From NCBI RefSeq assembly GCF_017643905.1, contig NZ_JAEPMO010000018.1, positions 1 through 39,594 of the forward strand: 39,594 nt of DNA, given 5' to 3'. Shown here in pieces: positions 1 to 7,727 of this stretch (position 1 is its first letter; each line of letters starts with the position of its first letter). Below the pieces are notes generated by a model. The model did no database searches. It was not told where the DNA came from and saw nothing but the letters and a program-made list of their open reading frames with translations. A program made the translations under genes and the position numbers. Source of the stretch: Marivita sp. (lineage in GTDB: Bacteria > Pseudomonadota > Alphaproteobacteria > Rhodobacterales > Rhodobacteraceae).

Positions 1-232
1 CGAAATTGTCGCCAGCGACAAGGATTTCTGCGTCACGGTCCTGCGGTTTGTTCAGCACGCAATCCGGGATCTCGTTGCCGTCGTTGTCGTACCGCATTTC
101 GTCGAACAGGTTCACGCCAAGACCCGACCGCTTGATCGTTTTCAGGAACTGCTTGGGGATGGTCATGTCGGTGTCGATGTTCACCAGCGGCATCGGAGCC
201 GCGATCCCGGTGAGTTTTTCGAATTTGTCCAT
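1..232 (-). CDS. leuD: 3-isopropylmalate dehydratase small subunit, N-terminal part
   Basis: N-terminal 77 residues of LeuD, cut by the window edge. The protein starts [20 protein letters not shown] and continues with the [12 protein letters not shown] stretch that is characteristic of LeuD N-termini. With LeuC it forms the isopropylmalate isomerase of leucine biosynthesis, a cytoplasmic enzyme that converts 2-isopropylmalate to 3-isopropylmalate. The ATG shares its A with the last base of the leuC stop (TAATG), so the two subunits are probably translated in a coupled way and made in equal amounts. The identification is firm; only the N-terminal part is visible. Confidence 0.95.
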   Translation of the reverse strand, partial: MDKFEKLTGIAAPMPLVNIDTDMTIPKQFLKTIKRSGLGVNLFDEMRYDNDGNEIPDCVLNKPQDRDAEILVAGDNF

Positions 233-1635
233 TACATCATCTCCCGCACATCGGTGAGTTTCCCAGTGATCGCCGCGGCCGCTGCCATCGCAGGCGACAT
301 CAGATGTGTGCGGCCGCCACGGCCCTGACGGCCTTCGAAGTTGCGGTTGGACGTCGCTGCGCAACGCTCCCCCGGCTGAAGCTGGTCGGGGTTCATTGCA
401 AGGCACATGGAACAGCCAGCAAGGCGCCATTCGAACCCGGCTTCCTTGAAGATATCCGCCAGACCTTCTTCCTCGGCCTGAGCGCGCACAAGGCCAGATC
501 CCGGCACGACCATCGCCCGTTTCACGGCGATCTTCTTGCCTTTGAGGATTTCAGCTGCAGCGCGAAGGTCCTCGATGCGGCCATTGGTGCACGACCCGAT
601 AAATACGGTGTCGATCTCGATATCCGACAGTTTCTGGCCCGGTGTCAGACCCATATAGTCCAGCGACCGCTGCGCTGCACCGACTTTGCCACCTTCAAAG
701 CTGTCGGCAGACGGTACTTCAGCGGTGATCGGCAGCACGTCTTCGGGCGAGGTGCCCCATGTCACAACAGGCGCGATGTCTTCGCCCTTGATCGTGACCA
801 CCTTGTCCCAATGTGCATCCTCATCCGAGAAAAGCGTCTTCCACCATGCCAGAGCGGCTTCCCACTGTGCGCCTTTCGGGGCATGCGGGCGGCCTTTGAC
901 ATACTCAAACGTCTTTTCGTCAGGAGCGATCAGGCCCGCGCGGGCACCGCCTTCGATGGCCATGTTGCACACGGTCATCCGGCCTTCCATCGACAGATCG
1001 CGGATCGCTTCGCCGCAATACTCGATGACATAGCCCGTACCACCGGCGGTGCCGGTCTTGCCGATCACCGACAGGGTGATGTCCTTAGCGGTCACACCCG
1101 GCGCAAGCTTGCCGGTGATCTCGACCTTCATGTTCTTGGATTTCTTCTGGATCAGCGTCTGGGTTGCCAGAACGTGCTCGACCTCGGAGGTTCCGATCCC
1201 GTGTGCCAACGCGCCGAATGCGCCGTGCGTCGCGGTGTGGCTGTCGCCGCAGACCACGGTCATGCCCGGCAGCGTCCAGCCCTGTTCGGGGCCAACGATA
1301 TGGACGATGCCCTGACGGACATCAGACACCGGATAGTAGTGAATACCGAAATCCTTGGCGTTCTTGTCAAGCGCCGCGACCTGAATGGCGCTGTCTTCAG
1401 TCATGTTCTTGGGGTCTTCGCGACCGGGCGTTGTCGGCACGTTATGATCCGGAACCGCGATGGTCTTGTCGGGTGCGCGCACCGAGCGACCCGCCATGCG
1501 CAGCCCTTCAAAGGCCTGCGGGCTGGTCACTTCGTGAACGAGGTGGCGGTCGATATACAAAAGGCAGGTGCCATCATCGGCTTCATGCGCGACATGGGCG
1601 TCCCAGATTTTATCATAGAGCGTTTTGGGGGACAT
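232..1635 (-). CDS. leuC: 3-isopropylmalate dehydratase large subunit
   Basis: Full-length LeuC of 467 residues, the usual length for the family (about 466). It is the aconitase-type subunit carrying the [4Fe-4S] cluster of isopropylmalate isomerase. The three expected cluster cysteines are visible: Cys349 in GSCTNGR, and Cys408 and Cys411 in LAGCSMC. Other family signatures are DHNVPT near residue 63 and [12 protein letters not shown] near residue 130. The start [15 protein letters not shown] matches the normal N-terminus. The gene is followed by leuD with a one-base overlap, and a 32-codon ORF lies 60 bases upstream on the same strand. The catalytic motifs look intact. Confidence 0.97.
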   Translation of the reverse strand: MSPKTLYDKIWDAHVAHEADDGTCLLYIDRHLVHEVTSPQAFEGLRMAGRSVRAPDKTIAVPDHNVPTTPGREDPKNMTEDSAIQVAALDKNAKDFGIHYYPVSDVRQGIVHIVGPEQGWTLPGMTVVCGDSHTATHGAFGALAHGIGTSEVEHVLATQTLIQKKSKNMKVEITGKLAPGVTAKDITLSVIGKTGTAGGTGYVIEYCGEAIRDLSMEGRMTVCNMAIEGGARAGLIAPDEKTFEYVKGRPHAPKGAQWEAALAWWKTLFSDEDAHWDKVVTIKGEDIAPVVTWGTSPEDVLPITAEVPSADSFEGGKVGAAQRSLDYMGLTPGQKLSDIEIDTVFIGSCTNGRIEDLRAAAEILKGKKIAVKRAMVVPGSGLVRAQAEEEGLADIFKEAGFEWRLAGCSMCLAMNPDQLQPGERCAATSNRNFEGRQGRGGRTHLMSPAMAAAAAITGKLTDVREMM

Positions 1636-1695
1636 GGGTCCTCTCCCTTGCTTGGCGAAAATGTGGTGTTGGATGAGGTGGGCGCGGGCGCAGGA

Positions 1696-1794
1696 TTATA
1701 GCCGCGCGAGCACCGTGTGCGTCGCACCGAAGAAACGCTCCCGCAACCGCGCGCGTTCGTCCAGATCGAAAACCATTTCCATACGCGCTGCCAT
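1696..1794 (-). CDS. Candidate 32-residue protein upstream of leuC
   Basis: A 33-codon ORF beginning MAARMEMVFDLDERARLRER and ending ...HTVLARL. It has a very good Shine-Dalgarno (AGGAGGGGG) about nine bases before the ATG, better than that of leuC. The peptide is charged and probably helical, with no signal peptide or membrane segment. It has four leucines spread through the chain and no run of Leu codons, so it does not look like a classical leucine attenuator leader peptide. It ends 60 bases before leuC and could be co-transcribed with it. The ribosome-binding site makes translation plausible; the function is unknown, and I do not recognise the family. Confidence 0.5.
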   Translation of the reverse strand: MAARMEMVFDLDERARLRERFFGATHTVLARL

Positions 1795-1901
1795 ACATCA
1801 TCGCCCCCTCCTGCCGCAAGTGCGGCTCTGTGTCGGCGCATGACTTGACTCAAGTGATCCAAAGCCAACCCTTGCACGTACAGTATGTTGCGACGGGCAA
1901 A

Positions 1902-2033
1902 ATGCTGACAAAACTGAACATAATCAATTTGGGACTGATTGCGATCCTGTGTGCGGGACTGATCGTGCACGCCGCAGGTGCCGACACCGATCTGACGCCC
2001 GTTATGATCGCGCTGCCGTTCACAGGCTCTTAA
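1902..2033 (+). CDS. Possible 43-residue membrane or exported peptide
   Basis: ORF starting MLTKLNIINLGLIAILCAGL, followed by IVHAAGADTDLTPVMIALPF. The N-terminal half is one hydrophobic segment that would fit a single membrane span or a signal peptide with cleavage near AAG. The ribosome-binding site is weak, and no family was recognised. An upstream in-frame ATG at 1830 would add 24 residues of unremarkable sequence. It sits in the 299-base space between the leu genes and the MscS gene. Treat it as a weak call resting on hydrophobic pattern only. Confidence 0.3.
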   Translation: MLTKLNIINLGLIAILCAGLIVHAAGADTDLTPVMIALPFTGS

Positions 2034-2093
2034 CCTGTTGCACTGTCTGCGCTCGGGTGCGACCCTGAGCTGGAACAGTCAAACGGGATTGGA

Positions 2094-3428
2094 ATGGGCC
2101 CTGACGTCGTCTCACCGGAAGCGCTGACCGAGATCACACTCGACCTGTACGCTTGGGCAGAGACATTTCTGACAAGCCTGCTGCGCCCTTGGAATGCCTA
2201 TCAACTTTTCATCGCCCTCGGCATCTTCGTGGTCGCGCATGTACTAGCGGCGATCATCAAACCGCGCATGCATGACTGGATGCGCGGCCTCGAAGGTTGG
2301 CCCAAATGGCGCATGCGCGCACTGGTGGTGTTCCATCGCCGCTTGCGGATGGTTCTGTTCGTCGTTCTGATCTGGCTGGTCATCGCGGTCATGCGCGAAT
2401 TCACATGGCCGTCGCGCACCTACCTGCTGGCAATCATCGCGGACCTGTCGACTGCATGGCTGTTCATCGCCTTTGCCACGCGCCTGATCCAGAACGCCCT
2501 GATGCGTTCGATCGTGCGCTATGGCGCATGGATTTGGGTCACGCTCTCGATCACCGGGCTGTCCGATGAGGCGCAATCGCTTCTCGACAGTGCGGCCTTT
2601 ACCATCGGTGAAACCCGTCTGTCGCTCTGGCTGGTGATTCAAGCCATCGTGATCCTTGCTGCACTCCTCACCGGGGCGCGGTTGATCAGCAGCACAACCG
2701 CTGCCACGATCCGACGCAACGAAGATATCTCGCCCTCCATGCAGGTCCTTGCGATCAAGTTCCTGCAAGTCCTGCTGTTCGGCACAGCGTTCTTCATGGG
2801 TCTCCGCCTTGTTGGGGTCGACCTGACCGGCCTTGCCGTTCTGTCGGGGGCCATCGGCGTCGGCCTTGGGTTCGGTCTGCAAAAGGTCGTGTCGAACCTC
2901 GTGTCCGGCATCATCATCCTGCTCGACAAGTCGATCAAACCCGGCGACGTGATCTCGCTCGGCGATACGTTCGGTTGGATCAACAGCCTTGGCGCGCGCT
3001 ATGTCAGCGTCGTAACCCGCGATGGCAAGGAATACCTGATCCCGAACGAAGACCTGATCACCGGTCAGGTGGTCAACTGGTCCCACTCGAACGAATTCGT
3101 ACGGTTGGATATCTTTTTCGGTACGGCCTACTCCGACGATCCCCACAAAGTCCGCGAGATCGCGATCAACGCTGCGAAATCCGTGGACCGTGTCCTGAGC
3201 TTCAAAGCCCCCGTCTGCCACATCGTCGGCTTCGGCGACAGTTCGGTCGACTACATCCTGCGATTCTGGATCCGCGATCCCACGGGCGGGCTGACCAATA
3301 TCCGGGGCAATGTGTACCTCGCTTTATGGGATGCCTTTCAGGAACACGGCATTTCGATTCCTTTCCCGCAGCGCGAAGTCAAAGTGCTCGAAGGGTCGCA
3401 GCTTGCGACGAATTCGCTCCCCGACTGA
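2094..3428 (+). CDS. MscS-family mechanosensitive ion channel
   Basis: A 444-residue membrane protein of the small-conductance mechanosensitive channel family, which opens on membrane tension to release solutes after osmotic downshock. Several hydrophobic spans fill the first 240 residues. The pore-lining helix and beta domain of MscS follow (about 245-430), with the Gly/Ala-rich stretch AIGVGLGFGLQKVVSNLVSG, then LLDKSIKPGDVI and YLIPNEDLI, all typical of the family. The C-terminus is hydrophilic. It is longer than E. coli MscS (286 residues) because of extra N-terminal spans. ATG at 2094 is preceded by GGGATTGG. The next gene, a thiolase, starts 69 bases later and is unrelated in function. 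Confidence 0.92.
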   Translation: MGPDVVSPEALTEITLDLYAWAETFLTSLLRPWNAYQLFIALGIFVVAHVLAAIIKPRMHDWMRGLEGWPKWRMRALVVFHRRLRMVLFVVLIWLVIAVMREFTWPSRTYLLAIIADLSTAWLFIAFATRLIQNALMRSIVRYGAWIWVTLSITGLSDEAQSLLDSAAFTIGETRLSLWLVIQAIVILAALLTGARLISSTTAATIRRNEDISPSMQVLAIKFLQVLLFGTAFFMGLRLVGVDLTGLAVLSGAIGVGLGFGLQKVVSNLVSGIIILLDKSIKPGDVISLGDTFGWINSLGARYVSVVTRDGKEYLIPNEDLITGQVVNWSHSNEFVRLDIFFGTAYSDDPHKVREIAINAAKSVDRVLSFKAPVCHIVGFGDSSVDYILRFWIRDPTGGLTNIRGNVYLALWDAFQEHGISIPFPQREVKVLEGSQLATNSLPD

Positions 3429-3497
3429 CGGCACGTTGCGGCTGACAGTCCCGTTCGGCTGGCTCATACTACGCGCAACGGAACAAGGGAGGCCTTG

Positions 3498-4676
3498 ATG
3501 GCAGACGATATCGTAATCCTCGACGGCGCACGAACAGCAATCGGAACATTCGGCGGATCGCTCGCGGCAACCCCGCCCATTGATCTTGGCACAACGGTCG
3601 CCAAGGCTGCGCTGGAGCGGTCGGGCGTGGAAGGCGCACAGATCGGTCACGTCGTGTTCGGCCATGTCATCAACACCGAACCGCGCGACATGTATCTCAG
3701 CCGGGTCACTGCGATGCAGGCCGGTGTGCCCGACACGACGCCAGCCATGAACGTGAACCGTTTGTGCGGCTCGGGTGCGCAGGCCATCGTTTCGGCTGTG
3801 CAATCGCTGATGCTGGGTGATGCACAATTCGCGCTGGCGGGTGGCGCCGAAAGCATGAGCCGGTCGCCCTATATCGTGCCCGATCAGCGCTGGGGCGCCA
3901 AGATGGGTGACATCCGCACTATGGACATGATGCTGGGCGCGCTGAACTGCCCCTTCGGCACCGGCCATATGGGTGTCACGGCTGAAAATGTCGCCGCTGA
4001 ACATGACATCAGCCGCGATGCGCAGGACAGCTTTGCGCTGGAAAGCCAGCAACGGGCGGCACAGGCGATCGCGGAAGGCCGTTTCAAGAGCCAGATCGTT
4101 CCCGTTGAAGTCAGGGTCAAGCGCGACATGGTTCCGTTTGACACGGACGAGCATCCCAAAGCGACCACGATGGAGGCGCTCAGCGGTCTGAAAACCGTGT
4201 TCCAGAAGGACGGCACCGTGACGGCTGGTAATGCGTCGGGGATCAACGACGGTGCTGCAGCCATTGTCCTCGCCACGGCATCCGCCGCCCAGAGCGCGGG
4301 CTTAAAGCCAAAAGCGCGCATCCTTGGCTATGCCCATGCGGGCGTCCGCCCAGAGGTCATGGGCATCGGCCCGGTGCCAGCGGTCGAGAACCTTCTAAAG
4401 CGCACAGGCCTGTCGATCACCGATTTCGACGTGATCGAAAGCAACGAGGCCTTTGCCGCGCAGGCCCTGGCCGTAAACAAGGGTCTTGGGCTGGACCCTG
4501 CCAAGGTGAACCCAAACGGTGGGGCGATTGCCTTGGGTCATCCGGTGGGTGCGACCGGTGCAATCATCACGATCAAGGCGCTCTACGAACTTGAACGCAT
4601 CGGCGGTTCCAAGGCTCTGATCACCATGTGTATCGGCGGCGGCCAAGGTATCGCGCTGGCCATCGAACGTCTCTAA
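3498..4676 (+). CDS. Acetyl-CoA C-acetyltransferase (thiolase)
   Basis: A 392-residue thiolase, which condenses two acetyl-CoA to acetoacetyl-CoA or runs in reverse. The three catalytic residues sit at the classical places: Cys90 in RLCGSGAQ, His348 in GHPVGATGA and Cys378 in CIGGGQG. Length and spacing are those of biosynthetic thiolases of the PhaA/AtoB type; which role applies here cannot be told without context, as no phaB or phaC lies nearby. ATG 3498 is chosen over the TTG one codon upstream because the AGGGAGG site is correctly spaced and the family begins M-A-D-D-I/V-V. A stem-loop follows 24 bases after the stop. Confidence 0.93.
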   Translation: MADDIVILDGARTAIGTFGGSLAATPPIDLGTTVAKAALERSGVEGAQIGHVVFGHVINTEPRDMYLSRVTAMQAGVPDTTPAMNVNRLCGSGAQAIVSAVQSLMLGDAQFALAGGAESMSRSPYIVPDQRWGAKMGDIRTMDMMLGALNCPFGTGHMGVTAENVAAEHDISRDAQDSFALESQQRAAQAIAEGRFKSQIVPVEVRVKRDMVPFDTDEHPKATTMEALSGLKTVFQKDGTVTAGNASGINDGAAAIVLATASAAQSAGLKPKARILGYAHAGVRPEVMGIGPVPAVENLLKRTGLSITDFDVIESNEAFAAQALAVNKGLGLDPAKVNPNGGAIALGHPVGATGAIITIKALYELERIGGSKALITMCIGGGQGIALAIERL

Positions 4677-4700
4677 CACCAATTCGCGCAAAGTAATCTA

Positions 4701-4727
4701 AACCCGGCCATTCCGTTTGGCCGGGTT
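4701..4727 (+). terminator. Stem-loop terminator after the thiolase gene
   Basis: A perfect 10-bp stem AACCCGGCCA / TGGCCGGGTT with a 7-base loop lies 24 bases after the thiolase stop. The downstream tail (AATTCATTCTTC) is T-rich but has no long T-run, so it is a good but not ideal intrinsic terminator. It separates the thiolase from the kinase gene that starts at 4784. Confidence 0.75.
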
Positions 4728-4783
4728 AATTCATTCTTCACCATGATCCGGGAAAGTCCGAACCGTCGACTACGGAGGTGCGG

Positions 4784-6928
4784 ATGAGTCTTGCCAACAA
4801 GCTGTCAGAAGAACGGCGCGCACGGCTTGCGGCAGAACGTTTACTCGAACTCAAACAGGCCGAGCTTTTTGCGGCAAACCGCAAATTGGGCAATCACGCG
4901 CAACAGCTCAGCAATGAAATCGTCGAAACCCGTGCCGAAGTGGCGATGGTTCGTGGCGAAAACCAGCGGGTCAAAACCGAACTTGGCGTCGCTCACGAAA
5001 AGATCCAGATCGCGGAACGCCGCCTTTGGCATTCGATCGAGACCATTCAGGACGGGTTCGCCTTTTTCGATGCCGACAACCGCATGATCGTCGCCAACCG
5101 GTCCTATCTTGCCGTGTTCGAAGATCTGGAAGAAGTGCAGCCGGGCATCACCTATCCGCGCATTCTCCAGCTTCTCACAGAAGAAGGCATCGTCAATATC
5201 GGCAGCGAACGCCCCGCAGACTGGCGTGCACGGATGCAGGACCGATGGCAGCAGGAAGCGCCTGAACCGATAGAGATACAGCTGTGGAACGGCGAACACA
5301 TTCGCATGTTCGACCGGCGCGGCCCGTCAGGTGACGTGGTGAGCCTTGGGCTGAACATCACGGAAAGCGTGCGCTACCAGCAGGAACTCCATGAGGCCCG
5401 CCAAAAGGCCGAAGCCGCGAACCGGGCGAAATCCGCGTTTCTTGCAAATATGAGCCACGAGATCAGAACCCCGATGAATGGCGTGGTCGGCATGGCGGAC
5501 CTGCTGACCGAAACCGATCTCGACAGCGAACAGCGGCTTTTTGTCGAAACCATCAAACACTCTGGCGAAGCGCTTTTGGTCATCATCAACGATGTGCTGG
5601 ATTATTCTAAAATCGACGCGGACCGATTGGTTCTGCACCCCGAACCGTTTGACCTCGAACAAACGCTGCACGAGGTTGTTTTGCTCTTGCAGCCCAGCGC
5701 ACGGGCGAAAGGGCTCAGCCTCAGAATTGATTATGACATCCTACAGCCAACCCGATTTGTCGCCGACCCCGGACGCATCCGTCAGATTGTGACCAACCTG
5801 ATGGGCAATGCTGTCAAGTTCACGCTCGAAGGTGGGGTGGTTTTGCGTGTGGTTGGAGAGGATGCAAACGAAAACCAAACAACGCTTTGCATCACGGTCG
5901 AGGATACCGGGATCGGGATCGCAGCCGACAAGATCGAGCATGTTTTCGGCGAGTTCAATCAGGTCGAAGACGACCGCAATCGTCAGTTCGAAGGCACCGG
6001 GCTTGGCCTTGCGATCACCAGACGCTTGATCGAGATGATGCAAGGCCAAGTCTGGGTTGAATCAGAACAAGGTGTCGGCAGTTGTTTTGGCTTCAGGATC
6101 ACGCTACCGGTCGATAACGGGGATGGCGCGAATTCCCGAAAGCTTGATCCGTCCCTGCGTCGCATTCTCGTGATTGACGATACGGACGAAGATGGCACGA
6201 CGCCCCTCATCAATCAGGTCGCCGCACTGGGCGGAACGCCGATTCTGGCATCGGACCGGTCGACCCTGTCGGCCGAGTTGATTGCCTCCGTCAGCCTGAC
6301 AATCCTTGGGTTGGAGCAGGACAGCCCCGAGTTTCAACCGACGCTCGATGCATTCAACTCCATCGCCAATGACGCACCGATTTTGGTCCTGTCGCATGAT
6401 CCAAAACGGTTTACCGAAACCGGTCTGACCCGTTTGCGCATGATACAGCGCCCCTATGCGCGCGCGGCCCTGTTGGAGGCTATCACCTCGACTGCAGTTC
6501 CCTGCGCGGCACCTGAAGCACCGCAACCTCCTGCTCAAGTCGGATTACCCAAAGTGCTTTTGGCCGAGGACAACCGGACCAACCAATTGGTGTTTCGCAA
6601 GATGGTCAGCAAGCTTGCCCTTGATCTTACTCTGGCCAATGACGGGTTCGAAGCCGTCACGGCGTTCGAGACACAAAGACCCGATGTGATCTTCATGGAT
6701 ATTTCCATGCCCGGAATGGACGGCAAAGAAGCGACGGCCCGCATTCGCGCGTTAGAAGGCACCGGACCGCATGTGCCGATCATCGCTGTGACAGCGCACG
6801 CGATGGATGGCGACAAGGACATCATCCTTGATGCCGGTCTGACAGATTACCTCACCAAGCCGCTACGCAAAGACGCGTTGCTGGAAAAACTCGGGCTTTA
6901 TTGTCCGCAGGTTCAGTTGGCGTCGTAG
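4784..6928 (+). CDS. Hybrid sensor histidine kinase with PAS domain and two receivers
   Basis: A 714-residue cytoplasmic hybrid kinase. Order: an N-terminal coiled coil (about 1-85); a PAS domain (about 85-195) with SIETIQDGFAFFDADNRMIVAN; a dimerisation/phosphoacceptor domain with His225 in NMSHEIRTPMNG; and a HATPase domain with VTNLMGNAVKFT, DTGIGIA and GTGLGLAI. Next comes a receiver-like domain (about 465-580) lacking the phosphoacceptor Asp, then a full C-terminal receiver with Glu595-Asp596, Asp639 (FMDISMPGMDG) and Lys692 (LTKPL). No membrane span is seen, so it probably senses an internal signal through PAS. ATG 4784 is preferred to the GTG two codons upstream because GGAGG is five bases before it. 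No cognate regulator is adjacent. Its 3' end overlaps yaaA by 16 bases, tail to tail. Confidence 0.93.
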   Translation: MSLANKLSEERRARLAAERLLELKQAELFAANRKLGNHAQQLSNEIVETRAEVAMVRGENQRVKTELGVAHEKIQIAERRLWHSIETIQDGFAFFDADNRMIVANRSYLAVFEDLEEVQPGITYPRILQLLTEEGIVNIGSERPADWRARMQDRWQQEAPEPIEIQLWNGEHIRMFDRRGPSGDVVSLGLNITESVRYQQELHEARQKAEAANRAKSAFLANMSHEIRTPMNGVVGMADLLTETDLDSEQRLFVETIKHSGEALLVIINDVLDYSKIDADRLVLHPEPFDLEQTLHEVVLLLQPSARAKGLSLRIDYDILQPTRFVADPGRIRQIVTNLMGNAVKFTLEGGVVLRVVGEDANENQTTLCITVEDTGIGIAADKIEHVFGEFNQVEDDRNRQFEGTGLGLAITRRLIEMMQGQVWVESEQGVGSCFGFRITLPVDNGDGANSRKLDPSLRRILVIDDTDEDGTTPLINQVAALGGTPILASDRSTLSAELIASVSLTILGLEQDSPEFQPTLDAFNSIANDAPILVLSHDPKRFTETGLTRLRMIQRPYARAALLEAITSTAVPCAAPEAPQPPAQVGLPKVLLAEDNRTNQLVFRKMVSKLALDLTLANDGFEAVTAFETQRPDVIFMDISMPGMDGKEATARIRALEGTGPHVPIIAVTAHAMDGDKDIILDAGLTDYLTKPLRKDALLEKLGLYCPQVQLAS

Positions 6929-7692
6929 GGTCTGACGAAAACCGGTTTGTCCGGCTCCGACAGGTCCTCGCGATAGGCATAGCCGCCAAGATCGAAATCA
7001 AGAATACCCTCCGGATCTGTCAGGCGCCGTTGAATGACGAACCGTGCCATCGACCCGCGCGCCTTTTTGGCGAAGAAGCTGACAATCTTCGGACCCTTGC
7101 CATCGCCTTTGTCTTCCATGAAGGCGGGCGTGACGATCCGCAGTCCCAGCGGCTTGGGAGGAACCGCGCCAAAATATTCCTGACTGGCACAGTTGATGAG
7201 CGTGTCGGTGCCCAGTTCGGACGCCTGCGCCCTGAGTTCCTTGGAAATCTGGTCGCGCCAGTAATCGTAAAGGCTTCCACCCCGCCGCGTTTTCAACCGA
7301 CTGCCCATTTCAAGGCGATACGCCTGAATGCCATCCAGAGGTCGCAGAACGCCATAAAGCCCTGACAGAATCCGCAGATGGTTCTGCGCCCAGCGCATCT
7401 CGTCCGCATCCAGCGTTTCCGCCTCTAGGCCCTGATAGGTATCACCCGCAAAGGCCAAGGCGGCCGGACGGAGATCACTGTCTGAAGGCGCGTCCTCGAA
7501 GGCGCGAAACCGGTCCCGGTTCAGCTTGGCAAGGTCATCGCTCAGGTCCATCAGCGCCTTGAAATTGCCCAGCGTCAGATTGCGTGCGGATGTCGCAAGA
7601 CGGTTCGCGTCGTCCTGAAAGACCGGTGTGGTCATGGGGACATCCCGCTCGGACCAGTCAAGACGTTTGGCTGGGGAAATCACGACGAGCAT
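6913..7692 (-). CDS. yaaA: YaaA-family peroxide stress resistance protein
   Basis: A 259-residue protein of the YaaA (DUF328/UPF0246) family, the same length as E. coli YaaA, which lowers intracellular free iron during peroxide stress and binds DNA. The start MLVVISPAKRLDW and the segments AFAGDTYQGL, LRILSGLYGVLRPLDGI and NCASQEYF are family hallmarks, as is the C-terminal FFAKKARGSMARF. AAAGGT lies nine bases before the ATG. It lies 35 bases downstream of recQ on the same strand and may share its transcript. Its last 16 bases overlap the end of the histidine kinase gene on the other strand. Confidence 0.93.
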   Translation of the reverse strand: MLVVISPAKRLDWSERDVPMTTPVFQDDANRLATSARNLTLGNFKALMDLSDDLAKLNRDRFRAFEDAPSDSDLRPAALAFAGDTYQGLEAETLDADEMRWAQNHLRILSGLYGVLRPLDGIQAYRLEMGSRLKTRRGGSLYDYWRDQISKELRAQASELGTDTLINCASQEYFGAVPPKPLGLRIVTPAFMEDKGDGKGPKIVSFFAKKARGSMARFVIQRRLTDPEGILDFDLGGYAYREDLSEPDKPVFVRPYDAN

Positions 7693-7727
7693 GGCAGTAC
7701 CTTTGTTATTTGACAGTTCCGGTTGAT

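Noticed and set aside
304-1701. 465-codon plus-strand frame across leuC
   Set aside because: It is the antisense of leuC, rich in Arg/His/Ala as expected of a GC-rich shadow, with no ribosome-binding site or recognisable domain.
2244-3221. 325-codon minus-strand frame across the MscS gene
   Set aside because: Antisense shadow; the MscS reading frame is clearly the real one.
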